DNA of 64,000 bases from a bacterium D16-34 (GCA_003612515.1 RAZB01000003.1:124001-188000), one strand, 5' to 3'. Shown: positions 20,678 through 29,858, counted from the stretch's first letter. Notes: generated from the letters alone by a model not told the origin. Program-made: numbers and translations.

Positions 20678-21576
20678 TAAACACGCCCCCGCATAACCAC
20701 TACAGTAGGAACACAAAAGAGTACAGCCGCGAACGCATACCATATGCTCCATACGACACTAAGTGTTGGGTAGAAATGAAACTGCTGTCCGGCTACCGCT
20801 ACGCCTACTCCACAAGCTAGAAACAACAAGGCTGCTGCAAGCAGACATACTGCATCGCTTTTCTTGAACACATAGCGCTCATAGGTCGTTCGTTTGCGCG
20901 CATATCCCCACCCGCGCGCTTTCATAGCCTGCGCAGTTTCCAGCGAATCTTCAAGCGTCCACCCCATCAAAACGCTTATTTGGCGAAAGCGAAAACTAGA
21001 TGGCGTATGTCGCGTTGCCGTATGCCTGGATGACGTATGCCTGAATGGCGGTTGCGAAGTTGGCTGATGCGCCTGAGCTTGTGCGGCACTACAGGCACGC
21101 TGGACTTCATCAATTTCTTCACCTTGTCGCACGAACTGAGGGATCAATCTGGCAATCATGGTTATCATGATTGCCAGAACTGGCGCAACATTGCCTAAAA
21201 CCGCTTCCACCTTCTCGCTGGTAAGCAGAGAAGAAAAATCCCAAAACCACAGCAGTATTGCCACAAGCAATACCCCCATGCAGAGACCAAAGACTAAACT
21301 CTCCAGGTAAAATGCCCGCACACCAATTCGAAACAGCTCCGTTGAGCCCGAGGAAGAAAACAGCAAATTCGCAAGCGCTATCACGGCCACCAGTGCAGGC
21401 TGCCAGCGTATAAAATGGAATGTCTCGCACCACCCACGAACACACGCACCAAAAACTAGAGCCCCTAAAAAAGAAAGCATCACATACACCGGCTCAAGGG
21501 CAAGCATTGATAAAATCAATATGCCTGCCATATAAACCATCAATATAAGCGGATGTGTTCTCTCAAGCATCTGCAT
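20677..21576 (-). CDS. ECF transporter T component with an unusual His/Thr/Ser insert
   Basis: Membrane scaffold linking the ATPases to the S component, 299 residues. Helical segments are seen near residues 10-45, 60-75, 85-115 and 240-295. The signature AMKARGWGYARK near residue 225 is the coupling-helix motif that contacts the ATPases. Between residues about 170 and 195 there is a low-complexity stretch (RHTSSRHTATRHTPSS) that ordinary EcfT proteins lack. Its DNA is an imperfect repeat. It lies 5 bases after the DUF4430 gene. Confidence 0.88.
   Translation of the reverse strand: MQMLERTHPLILMVYMAGILILSMLALEPVYVMLSFLGALVFGACVRGWCETFHFIRWQPALVAVIALANLLFSSSGSTELFRIGVRAFYLESLVFGLCMGVLLVAILLWFWDFSSLLTSEKVEAVLGNVAPVLAIMITMIARLIPQFVRQGEEIDEVQRACSAAQAQAHQPTSQPPFRHTSSRHTATRHTPSSFRFRQISVLMGWTLEDSLETAQAMKARGWGYARKRTTYERYVFKKSDAVCLLAAALLFLACGVGVAVAGQQFHFYPTLSVVWSIWYAFAAVLFCVPTVVVMRGRV
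20998..21056. repeat. Imperfect short tandem repeat inside the EcfT gene
   Basis: Plus-strand units of the type GATGGCGTATG, GTTGCCGTATGCCTG, GATGACGTATGCCTG and AATGGCGGTTG follow each other with a period near 15 bases. They encode the repeated RHT units of the EcfT insert. In frame, so copy number could vary without breaking the gene. Confidence 0.6.
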
Positions 21577-21581
21577 GAGTT

Positions 21582-22493
21582 TTACAAATCATTTCCCAGG
21601 TCAATGGTATAAATCCACGATACCGTATCACCGTTTTGCACCACCCAGCTTCCGCAACCAACAGATGGCGAAACACCGTTTATAAAATAGAGCCATCCTG
21701 AATTATTGCCGCATGCAAATTCCGACAAACCTCCAATTGAAGAGACGTATGAAGAGCTTCCTCCCACTGCTACCCCGGTGGCGCACAGTGCATCATAGGC
21801 GCTCGCCCCAACTGGTACCGTAACTGCACCACCGCCCAACGACGCAGCATAGCCAAAAGGCACTGCCCGCGAACTATCAATGACCACATTGACCGTAATG
21901 GTTTCTGGTTTTGTGGGCTCTTCCTCCACCACCTCTGAACTTGAATTTGACGTATGCTCTGGTGGATTCGCGTTATTTTGCGAGGATGCTGTTGGCGGCT
22001 GCGAAACGTCTGGGGCATCATCTGCTTGTTGCACTGATTGCGTATTGCCTGAATTGTCGTCTCCCGGTGGTGTATCTTGGAACCATTCAGCATCTTCAGT
22101 GTTTTGATTTGGCGAATCGTTTACAGGAGGTGTATCTAAAGCATCGTCGGCACTCTCTTGATCGGCCGTTTGCTGATCATCTGTCTGTTCTTCTTGTTCT
22201 TCATCATGCTGTATGGGTGGAGGGGTGCCTTTGGCTTTGCCTTGTGAAATTGAAGGGCTTTGAGACTGCGCAGCAGCAGGCTGTTCATCTTGCAGTGCAC
22301 TATCTTTATCCTCTGCGTGAACAAAACATATCCCACAAACGAGCAACACCGCACAAAGCACTATGCCCGCACCGGCCAAGAAGCCTTTTTTCTTTTTTGC
22401 TACACGATTCAGTGCATCCGATGACACTGAATCGTCATCGGATGCTAAAACTGTATCTGCTGTGGGAGGCGCAATGCGCTCTTCTTTATCCAC
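21582..22493 (-). CDS. Membrane-tethered DUF4430 (transcobalamin C-like) protein
   Basis: 303 residues. Near residues 35-60 a Lys-rich stretch precedes a hydrophobic anchor (GFLAGAGIVLCAVLLVCGIC), giving an outward C terminus. A long Gln/Asp/Pro-rich spacer follows. The last 100 residues are a DUF4430 domain, recognised by SGWLYFINGVSPSVGCGSW and the final NGDTVSWIYTIDLGNDL. DUF4430 is the bacterial relative of the beta domain of transcobalamin and intrinsic factor. GTG at 22493 is chosen because TAGGGAG lies 6 bases upstream. A longer ATG frame would overlap the previous gene by 86 bases. Inferred role: handing cobalamin from the surface protein to the ECF transporter. Confidence 0.85.
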   Translation of the reverse strand: MDKEERIAPPTADTVLASDDDSVSSDALNRVAKKKKGFLAGAGIVLCAVLLVCGICFVHAEDKDSALQDEQPAAAQSQSPSISQGKAKGTPPPIQHDEEQEEQTDDQQTADQESADDALDTPPVNDSPNQNTEDAEWFQDTPPGDDNSGNTQSVQQADDAPDVSQPPTASSQNNANPPEHTSNSSSEVVEEEPTKPETITVNVVIDSSRAVPFGYAASLGGGAVTVPVGASAYDALCATGVAVGGSSSYVSSIGGLSEFACGNNSGWLYFINGVSPSVGCGSWVVQNGDTVSWIYTIDLGNDL

Positions 22494-22506
22494 GTATCTC
22501 CCTACC

Positions 22507-24867
22507 CTATTTTGATTGTTTGATAGGAACGTGCTTCGATTGTTTTTGACGTGCCAAAACAAGCACACCAGACACAATTGCACACAGTGCAAGCGTCAAA
22601 TATAGCTCAGCGCTTGTACTATCACCTGTTGCCGGCATTTCGGCAATCGCAGAAGCTTTTTCTTGATGAGCCTTCTCTGGTAAAACTTGCTCCGATAAAG
22701 CAGGTTGATTGGGTGTCATGGGCTCATCATCTTCGCCTGGCGCAAGAGGTGCGGTGACAGATGGCACTACCGCTTGACCATATTTCGCCTGCGTATAAAT
22801 GTTGTAGGGTTGTTGGGTGTTTTTGAAGCCGCGATAGGCAACCAAGGCACGAAAACCCTGCTCAGTAGCACCAGGATTCAATGATCCTGCATATACAAAA
22901 CCATCCTGATTGGCACTTGCTTGCGAAAGAAGCGCTAAAAGCGGCGTAGCACCCGTCTTTGTTGCCCAACTTGTTGCCGGATCAATTCCTACAGCGCACA
23001 AAGCGATAACAGCCATTGCTGTTGAGTTAGCGTTCGTAGCAGTTTCAACACCAAGTCCTGTGGCACCAAAACCGCCATCATCATGCTGAAGGTTTTTAAG
23101 TGCGACAAGCGCTTTATCAAGCATCTCAGCGGCTTGATCTGAGCTGTCCTTATAAGGAGCTAAAGCGGCGATAACCATTGCTGTCACATCGGCATCGGCA
23201 GTAGAGCCGCTATAAGCAAAACCGCCATCAGCAAGCTGATGACTTGCAACCGCTGCAATGAGCGCTTGCTGATCAAGGGTTGCAGATGCCGGCAGCGCAT
23301 ATTCACCACTTGCATATGCCAAAAGTGTGAAAGCCAAGACGGTTACAGGCGAAGACGCACTCACCTTTTGCGACATCTCTGATACAGCATCGAAGCTGGT
23401 CTGTCCATCAGGCACCTTTGTTGCATCCACGCCAGCTGCCGTAAGCGCCAAAATGGTGCGCTGATACGCCGTCATCGCGCCATCTGCTGCGGGCTCCTTC
23501 ATGGCGTGAGCAGCTGAGGCCACAAAACCTGGTGCATCGGTTTTGTCTAAGCGACCAAGCGCCGCCATATCCATGATTTGCCATGCATCTTGTGTGCCGG
23601 CATAAGCGTTTGCGATGTTATTGATGAGCGCATCAATGGTTGCTTGATCACACGTCAGAGGCTTATATGTTTGCGTTGGTGGCGCAGGTGGCACTTGCGG
23701 CTTGTCGCCTGAACTAGGATTGTTCGTATCATCTGCGGCTTTAGGCTTATTCGTTTCATAAAACTCGTCCCAATTATGTGGCACGTGCGCGCTGCTAAAT
23801 GAGTCCCATGCAAATTGGTAGGTCTTGTTATCAACAAGCGCAATCTGGCTAAAAGAGACATCTGCATAGCCGCCATTGTCAAACACCGACCAATAGAGGC
23901 TTGCTGAGTAATCCGCACTATTCCAACCAGCGTATTCAACCCCATCTTTCGACGTGATTGAATTGAGGAACAACCCACCATAACTCGATGGCGTTGCATC
24001 GTAGGCTTTAATATCACCTGCAGCCACAGCCGCATCAAGCAAATCTTGCATGGTGAGCGTAGCAAGCGTCTTTGACGGGTCTTTTGTTTTTGCGTGCGCT
24101 AACACATCAGCCAAGCCATAGCGCTTGTTTACCCATGTCGGATACGTCACCTCACCGGTTGCATAATCAGTTTGCAAACCCGCCACAACACTGAGCGTCA
24201 CTTCTCCTTGTGACAAATCAGCGCCCGCGTAAGAGTTGTCAGCGGGGTTCTTTGCGTAAAAATCACTCCAGTTATCTGGGGGAAGCGCACTGGTATAGGT
24301 GTCCCAAGCAAATTGATAAGCATGGCCGCCTTTCAGCGTTACCGCATCAAAAGCAACTGGCGTTTGTGTGCCGTCTTCAAGCACTGACCAAAATTCGCTC
24401 AACATATAATCGGGTGAATTGATGCCTGCCAACTTGATGCCTGCATCTGAAGTAATTGCATCAAGATAGAGACCACCATAAGACGACTCAGTTGCGTCGT
24501 AGCTTGTAATATCGCCCGCTAAAACAGCTGCATCTAAAAGATCTTGCATAGTAAGCGTATCAATGGTGCGATCCGTGCGGCCTTTCGCATGAGCCGCCGC
24601 CAACACATCATCAAGGGTGTAATACTTGTTTACCCACGTGTTATAGGTGGTCTCATTTGTCGTCCAATCGGTTTGCGTGCCGGCCACAATGGTCAGGGTG
24701 ACCTGCGCTTTTTGAGCATCATCTGCCTGACTACTTACCTGATCTGCTGCATCCGTAGCTAAGTCAGCCCACGCAAACGAAGGCATCAAAGAAATGCTTA
24801 GTACACACGCAAGCACTACTGCTAAGAGCTTACGCATGCTGTCTTTCATACACCGCGAAGCATTCAC
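22507..24867 (-). CDS. Sortase-anchored surface protein with two DUF4430 domains and an alpha/alpha toroid (transcobalamin-like)
   Basis: 786 residues. A signal peptide ends near AWA-D at residue 34. Two tandem, clearly homologous DUF4430 domains follow at about 56-195 and 223-358; both contain VTL..VAG, TLTMQDLLDAAV, SSYGGL and YQFAWD. A Pro-rich linker leads to a toroid at about 405-700 with repeated prenyltransferase/terpene-cyclase-like units (HQLADGGFAYSG, QHDDGGFGATG). The C terminus has MPATG at 744-748, a hydrophobic helix and a basic tail, a Met variant of LPxTG. Mammalian intrinsic factor and transcobalamin combine the same two folds, toroid plus beta domain. The start is GTG, 9 bases after AAAGGAG. 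First gene of the cobalamin-riboswitch operon. Confidence 0.88.
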   Translation of the reverse strand: MNASRCMKDSMRKLLAVVLACVLSISLMPSFAWADLATDAADQVSSQADDAQKAQVTLTIVAGTQTDWTTNETTYNTWVNKYYTLDDVLAAAHAKGRTDRTIDTLTMQDLLDAAVLAGDITSYDATESSYGGLYLDAITSDAGIKLAGINSPDYMLSEFWSVLEDGTQTPVAFDAVTLKGGHAYQFAWDTYTSALPPDNWSDFYAKNPADNSYAGADLSQGEVTLSVVAGLQTDYATGEVTYPTWVNKRYGLADVLAHAKTKDPSKTLATLTMQDLLDAAVAAGDIKAYDATPSSYGGLFLNSITSKDGVEYAGWNSADYSASLYWSVFDNGGYADVSFSQIALVDNKTYQFAWDSFSSAHVPHNWDEFYETNKPKAADDTNNPSSGDKPQVPPAPPTQTYKPLTCDQATIDALINNIANAYAGTQDAWQIMDMAALGRLDKTDAPGFVASAAHAMKEPAADGAMTAYQRTILALTAAGVDATKVPDGQTSFDAVSEMSQKVSASSPVTVLAFTLLAYASGEYALPASATLDQQALIAAVASHQLADGGFAYSGSTADADVTAMVIAALAPYKDSSDQAAEMLDKALVALKNLQHDDGGFGATGLGVETATNANSTAMAVIALCAVGIDPATSWATKTGATPLLALLSQASANQDGFVYAGSLNPGATEQGFRALVAYRGFKNTQQPYNIYTQAKYGQAVVPSVTAPLAPGEDDEPMTPNQPALSEQVLPEKAHQEKASAIAEMPATGDSTSAELYLTLALCAIVSGVLVLARQKQSKHVPIKQSK

Positions 24868-24953
24868 CGTCTGTTTCTCCTTTCAATCCTCAACATGTCA
24901 AAACAAGACGGCGAAACCAAATACAACCCGCATACGATGCCCAAGCGTCGCAC

Positions 24954-24998
24954 AAAAAAGCTGCGTGCATCTGTCTTGCTAGACACCATGCACGCAGC
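24954..24998 (-). terminator. Terminator in the leader of the cobalamin operon (expression platform)
   Basis: Leftward, GCTGCGTGCAT pairs perfectly with ATGCACGCAGC over a 17-base loop, followed by TTTTTT. It lies between the cobalamin aptamer and the first gene, so it is the likely off-state terminator of the riboswitch. Confidence 0.88.
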
Positions 24999-25079
24999 CC
25001 GTATTCGCCACGTTTATAAGCCAGCGCGAAGTTGTTGGGAACTTAAAAGGGCTCAACCATCTTCATGCTGGGTAGCACG

Positions 25080-25213
25080 CGCGGTATGCCGCCGCTTGTA
25101 CCTACACGCTTCCTGGAAAGTATTCTGGCTGAAGAGCTTTGCTCAATCACAGTGGCGGTACCGTGCGGGATTCACACCCGACTTCCCTTTGCCAGGATGT
25201 CTTGTTACTGAGC
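25080..25213 (-). ncRNA. Cobalamin riboswitch aptamer
   Basis: On the minus strand the leader contains the hallmarks in order: GGGAAGTCGGGTGTGAATCC at about 25187-25168, then CCGCACGG, the B12 box GCCACTGTG at 25156-25148, and TTCAGCCAGAATACTTTCC at about 25133-25115. These match the known cobalamin aptamer core. It lies 210 bases before the surface-protein start and is followed by a strong terminator. The 3' limit is approximate; the part after 25110 (GCGGCGGCATACCGC region) probably forms the kissing-loop arm. Confidence 0.92.
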
Positions 25214-25216
25214 GCA

Positions 25217-25225
25217 AGTATAGCA
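25217..25225 (-). promoter_or_regulatory. Extended -10 promoter of the cobalamin operon
   Basis: Minus-strand TGC-TATACT, placed a few bases before the predicted riboswitch 5' end and just after the stop of the upstream oxidoreductase gene. Transcription would begin near 25210, giving a leader that starts with the aptamer. Confidence 0.55.
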
Positions 25226-25230
25226 CGCAG

Positions 25231-27006
25231 TTATGCTTCGTGCGAAAAGACTACGTCTTGCGGTTTGCAATTCTGATTGATGATACCTTGCGCCACCCGC
25301 ACGCCATCACAAGCAGCACTCATAATGCCACCCGCATAACCCGCACCCTCGCCGCTTGGATACAACCCTGAATCTATACCTTCAACAAGTTCTGACTGCA
25401 AAGCTGTATTGCGAATAATACGCACCGGAGACGAACTGCGCGTTTCTGGACCAATCAAAAGAGCATCCGCGTCGGCAAACCCATGAAGCTTTTTGTCGAG
25501 CAACGGCAACGCAGACACAAGCGCGTCCGTAACAAATTTCGGCAAATATTCACGCAGATCTACCGGCGCAACGCCACGCGCATACGTAGGTGTGACGTGT
25601 GGCAGCTGAGGTTTTGTTCCAGAAAGAAACGATCCGACGGTTTGTGCGGGTGCGCGATAATCTTGCTTGCCTTCGCAATGCGTTGCTGCATATGCCGCGC
25701 GCTCGATAGCTCGCTGAAATGCAATGCCTGCAAGAGGATGATCCGATCCGAAATCCGACGGCTCGACGCTCACCAGCAAAGCGCTGTTTGCAAAATCACT
25801 CGCGCGAGCATATTCGCTCATGCCATTAACTACCACACTGTGCGGCTCGCTCGCGGCACATACCACCTCACCACCTGGGCACATACAAAAGGTATATACA
25901 CCTCGTGGGGTTGGGTCGTCTTTGGTTGGCTGCAAATGCGCGGCAAGCTTATAATCGGCCGCACCGAGCGCCGGATGCTTTGCGCTTGATCCATATTGAG
26001 CTTCATTAATAAGCGCTTGCGGATGCTCTATGCGCACTCCAACCGAAAAAGGCTTTTGCTCAAGCGGCACACCCACATCGTATAAAAGCTCAAAGGTATC
26101 GCGCGCTGAATGCCCACATGCGCATACCACACTCGTTACCTCTATCCAGCTGGTTGAGGTTTCTTGCAAACCCTCATTCTCGTCAGATACGGTGGCATAT
26201 TCGTTTTGCGTGCGAAGGCATGCTCGCACAACCCGCCCCTGATCGAAGGCAAGGCCAACCAACTGCGTATTAAAATGCACCTCGCCACCTGCTTCTTCAA
26301 TTTGTTGGCGAAGATTGCGTACCACATCAATCAGCAAATCGGTACCAATATGAGGTTTGGCTTGCCACAAAATCTCTTCGGGGGCTCCTGCTTCTACAAA
26401 AAGGCGAAGTACATCTGCAGCGTACGGGCTTTTAATATTGGTAGTTAACTTTCCATCAGAAAATGTACCTGCTCCGCCTTCGCCAAACTGGACATTCGTA
26501 TGCGGATTAAACGCACCGTGCGCATTGAACGCATCAACTGCAGCCTTGCGCTCATCAACGGCCGCCCCGCGCTCTATCACTAAGGGGCGAAAGCCCGCCC
26601 GAGCAAGCACGAGCGCACAAAACAACCCCGCAGGACCGGTGCCAACCACTACTATGCGCGGAGTGTTGGCGCTAACAACCTTTTCTGACGCAGGCGAAAT
26701 CTGCGTTTGAGGTGGTATATGCGCTTTGACGTGCGTACCTTTGACAAAACCGCTACCTGAACGCTTTTCAAATTGTGTAAGCAAAGCTTTTTCGTCAGCT
26801 GCTTTCAGTTCAACTCCGAGCGTTGCCACAAAATGAACGTTTGTTTTTTTGCGCGCGTCAACGCTTCGCTTAATGAGGTGCACCTGTTGAATCTGGGAAG
26901 GAGAAATTCTTAAAGCCGCAGCAGCTTCGCGACGTATGAGCTTTTCTGCTTTCTGCCCAGGCAAACCGGCATCAAGCGGTAAAGCGACATTTGACACTTC
27001 AATCAT
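25231..27006 (-). CDS. FAD-dependent dehydrogenase of the COG2509 type
   Basis: 591 residues. An N-terminal domain of about 95 residues (ALRISPSQIQQVHLIKRSVD) precedes a Rossmann FAD site IVVVGTGPAGLFCALVLARAG near residue 120 and then NVQFGEGGAGTFSDGKLTT, which marks this family. The C terminus closes the FAD site with GLYPSGEGAGYAGGIMSAACDG. The reaction is not known for the family. It overlaps the next oxidoreductase gene by an ATGA junction and reads downstream into the riboswitch region. Confidence 0.85.
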   Translation of the reverse strand: MIEVSNVALPLDAGLPGQKAEKLIRREAAAALRISPSQIQQVHLIKRSVDARKKTNVHFVATLGVELKAADEKALLTQFEKRSGSGFVKGTHVKAHIPPQTQISPASEKVVSANTPRIVVVGTGPAGLFCALVLARAGFRPLVIERGAAVDERKAAVDAFNAHGAFNPHTNVQFGEGGAGTFSDGKLTTNIKSPYAADVLRLFVEAGAPEEILWQAKPHIGTDLLIDVVRNLRQQIEEAGGEVHFNTQLVGLAFDQGRVVRACLRTQNEYATVSDENEGLQETSTSWIEVTSVVCACGHSARDTFELLYDVGVPLEQKPFSVGVRIEHPQALINEAQYGSSAKHPALGAADYKLAAHLQPTKDDPTPRGVYTFCMCPGGEVVCAASEPHSVVVNGMSEYARASDFANSALLVSVEPSDFGSDHPLAGIAFQRAIERAAYAATHCEGKQDYRAPAQTVGSFLSGTKPQLPHVTPTYARGVAPVDLREYLPKFVTDALVSALPLLDKKLHGFADADALLIGPETRSSSPVRIIRNTALQSELVEGIDSGLYPSGEGAGYAGGIMSAACDGVRVAQGIINQNCKPQDVVFSHEA

Positions 27007-28307
27007 GAAAGATCACACGCCTTCAGTGCAGCTTGCGATCCAGCCAAAAGCCCACTTGCCCATGCCCAGTGCAAATTAAACCCACCACATGGACCGTCAA
27101 CATCAAGCGCTTCGCCACACGCAAACAAACCTGGCAGCTTGTTCGCCTCGAGCGTTTGCACATTAAAGCTCGCCACGTCAAGCCCTCCTCGCATCACCTG
27201 GCATTGTCGCTCGTCACCAATGCCTTGCACATGCAACACAAAATGCTTCAACGTTTTGGCAAGCGCTTCGCCATCGCGCTGTTGAAATGGCAGATGCGAA
27301 CTTATATGCGCCGCCTTTACAATCGCGCGGGCAACCGGCGGCAAAACCAAACCGCGCAATATAGTTTCAGCGGAAACGCCATAGCCCAACGCCTGGCACT
27401 GTGTCGCTCGCCTCATAACAAACTCAAGCGCATCCTCGTCTTTCAGCGCGGGAATGAAGTCGAGTTCGATCACCTGATCTTTGTACGCGATCAAACGCGA
27501 TAAGTTAAAGATAGCAATCCCTGAAACCCCATAAGGGCGAAACAAAACTTCGCCAATCTCGGTAGATGTAAGGTTGCCGGATTCATCTAAAAGCCGAGCC
27601 GCTGAGCGGACACGCACATTATCAAGCGACTTAACAAGGGAAGTTTCACTCACGCGAAGCGGACCGAGCACGGGCTTACCAAGCTTAGTCGCGCAGCCTG
27701 CGGGCAGCTTTATCTGCTCTATTCCCCTCCCGCCACAAGCAAGCACAACTACAGCTGCATCCATTGTCTCACCTGAGGACAAGCTAAGGGTGTAACCATC
27801 ATCATTGCGACGAATGCTAACCACACGCTGCTCACACAACTCACAAATGCCGAGCGTTTGTATGCGTGCGCGCAGTACATCCAAAACGACGGAGGATTTA
27901 TTTGCAAGCGGATAAAGCTTTCCTTGTGCCTCTTCTCGCCACGCTAAGTTCAAACTATCAAAAAAGCGAAGTGGCACATTATCGGCAACAGCTACATGCC
28001 CAAAAGGTGCAGCAGCCATATGATCCACACACTCGCTTTGGCACAAAGACGAAGTGGACTCAAGCGCCTCAAATACCCGTCCTACAAATTCGCCATTCCA
28101 ATAGTAGCACGGATCCGGGTTGCTATTGGAGAAATTACATCTCCCGTTGCCGGTTGCCAGAATAGACTTTCCTACCCTATCGGCCGCTTCGCAGAGCACC
28201 ACTTCAAGGTGCTTATCTGCACGCTGCTTTGCCTGAATAGTACAAGCGGCCGCAATCGCAGCCGCAAGACCAGAAGCACCGCCACCTATGATGACAAGCT
28301 TACTCAT
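27003..28307 (-). CDS. NAD(P)/FAD-dependent oxidoreductase, HI0933/BaiN-like family
   Basis: 434 residues. FAD-binding N terminus KLVIIGGGASGLAAAIAAAC, then GRCNFSN near residue 58 and a C-terminal VDGPCGGFNLHWAWASGLLAG, both characteristic of the HI0933 family. One member, BaiN, has been reported to act in gut bacterial bile-acid metabolism; that role is not implied here. The ATGA overlap with the downstream gene indicates a two-gene operon of flavoproteins. Confidence 0.88.
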   Translation of the reverse strand: MSKLVIIGGGASGLAAAIAAACTIQAKQRADKHLEVVLCEAADRVGKSILATGNGRCNFSNSNPDPCYYWNGEFVGRVFEALESTSSLCQSECVDHMAAAPFGHVAVADNVPLRFFDSLNLAWREEAQGKLYPLANKSSVVLDVLRARIQTLGICELCEQRVVSIRRNDDGYTLSLSSGETMDAAVVVLACGGRGIEQIKLPAGCATKLGKPVLGPLRVSETSLVKSLDNVRVRSAARLLDESGNLTSTEIGEVLFRPYGVSGIAIFNLSRLIAYKDQVIELDFIPALKDEDALEFVMRRATQCQALGYGVSAETILRGLVLPPVARAIVKAAHISSHLPFQQRDGEALAKTLKHFVLHVQGIGDERQCQVMRGGLDVASFNVQTLEANKLPGLFACGEALDVDGPCGGFNLHWAWASGLLAGSQAALKACDLS

Positions 28308-28331
28308 ATGTTATTCGCCACTTCTTTCTGA

Positions 28332-29750
28332 CTACTTGCTTTCCAACAAAGGAATGGGCGTATCGTCAACCTCTTCAAGGTTGTTATCCCAAACATAATG
28401 TTTTGTTTCGCGAGCAATCATACCAGACAAAATGAGCACCACTAAGATATTCGGTACCGCCATAAGCGCATTGGTAATATCAGAGATCGTCCACACCAAG
28501 TCGCCAATTCCAACGGCACCCAAAAATGCAATGACGACATAAATGATTTGATACGGGCGGATGGCGCGCTTGCCGAACAGGTAAGTCACGCAACGATTGC
28601 CATAATACGACCAACCCAAAATGGTTGAATAGGCGAACAAGACCATACCCAAAACCAGAATCGGTGTGCCGATATAAGGAATAGACGCGAACGCAGCACT
28701 GGTCAAATCAGCACCCTCAGATACCACACCCGCAGCCATAATCTCAGGATTTGCAAGCATCGTTGACACAAGCACGATGCCCGTAAGCGCACAAATTACC
28801 ACGGTATCCCAAAACGTACCGGTCATAGAAACAAGTGCTTGACGAGCAGGATTGCGAGTTTTTGCAGCTGAGGCAACAATAGGAGCTGAACCTAAGCCTG
28901 ACTCGTTTGAGAACAAACCACGTGCGCAGCCAAATTGCAAAGCCATCATAAGACCGCTTCCTACTGCACCACCAAAAGCAGCTTTTGGAGTAAAGGCGCA
29001 CTCGAAAATCAGGCAGATAGCAGGCCAGATATATTGCCAGTTCATGCATGCGATTACCAAACAACCCAAGACATAGGCAATAGCCATAAATGGCACAAGC
29101 TTTTCGCAAACACGAGAAATCGATTTAATGCCACCAAAAATAACCAGTGACACCAATACCACAACAATCAAGCCAATAAGCCACGTGGGAACACCATCAA
29201 AGTTAGAGGTAATAATGGATGTCATAGCGCTTGATTGCACAGCAGAGCCAATGCCAAAAGAAGCAATTGCAGCAAAAAGCGCAAACGCACCAGCGCCTAA
29301 TAAGGCCCACCATGGTGTTTTACCCTCTTTGGTAAAGGCGCGACGCCATGCATACATTGCACCGCCCAACATAGCACCGCTGTGATCTTCGACGCGATAT
29401 TTAACAGCCGCATAGGTCTCAGCATACTTTGTAGCAATACCAAATACACCGGTCAGCCACATCCACAGTACCGCGCCAGGACCGCCTGCCAAGATAGCCG
29501 TGCCAACACCAACAATGTTGCCGGTACCAATGGTCGCAGAAAGCGCGGTTGTCAGTGCGCCAAATTGCGAAATATCACCAGGAGTATCAGGGTCTTTCGT
29601 AACCGAAAGCTTAATTGCCTGCGGGATCTTTCGCTGAATAAAACCCGTGCGAAATGTGAAGTACAAATGCGAGCCCAAAAGCAAAACAATCATGGGCGGT
29701 CCCCAAACAAAGGCATCAATGCTTGAGATTGCGTCGATAATGAAATCCAT
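28332..29750 (-). CDS. Alanine or glycine:sodium symporter (AGCS family)
   Basis: Inner-membrane amino acid transporter, 472 residues with about eleven helices. The family signature is present in the N-terminal part: GALTTALSATIGTGNIVGVG, then GGPGAVLWMWLTGVFGIATK and YAETYAAVKYR. A later GLGSAPIVASAAKTRNP is also typical. Substrate choice between alanine and glycine cannot be read. Confidence 0.93.
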   Translation of the reverse strand: MDFIIDAISSIDAFVWGPPMIVLLLGSHLYFTFRTGFIQRKIPQAIKLSVTKDPDTPGDISQFGALTTALSATIGTGNIVGVGTAILAGGPGAVLWMWLTGVFGIATKYAETYAAVKYRVEDHSGAMLGGAMYAWRRAFTKEGKTPWWALLGAGAFALFAAIASFGIGSAVQSSAMTSIITSNFDGVPTWLIGLIVVVLVSLVIFGGIKSISRVCEKLVPFMAIAYVLGCLVIACMNWQYIWPAICLIFECAFTPKAAFGGAVGSGLMMALQFGCARGLFSNESGLGSAPIVASAAKTRNPARQALVSMTGTFWDTVVICALTGIVLVSTMLANPEIMAAGVVSEGADLTSAAFASIPYIGTPILVLGMVLFAYSTILGWSYYGNRCVTYLFGKRAIRPYQIIYVVIAFLGAVGIGDLVWTISDITNALMAVPNILVVLILSGMIARETKHYVWDNNLEEVDDTPIPLLESK

Positions 29751-29802
29751 GCCGATCCACTTTCTTCTTACCAGGTCATATACCCCAGATATGCGCGCAT
29801 AA

Positions 29803-29816
29803 TCCTGCTAGCAGGA
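29803..29816. promoter_or_regulatory. Perfect 14-bp palindrome in the symporter leader
   Basis: TCCTGCTAGCAGGA has seven-base arms and no spacer. It lies between the candidate -10 box at 29859-29864 and the start at 29750, so it could be a repressor operator. Its regulator is unknown. Confidence 0.45.
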
Positions 29817-29858
29817 ATTCCTCTCAAAGGTGCGCAAAATAAGGGAAATCACAACTGG

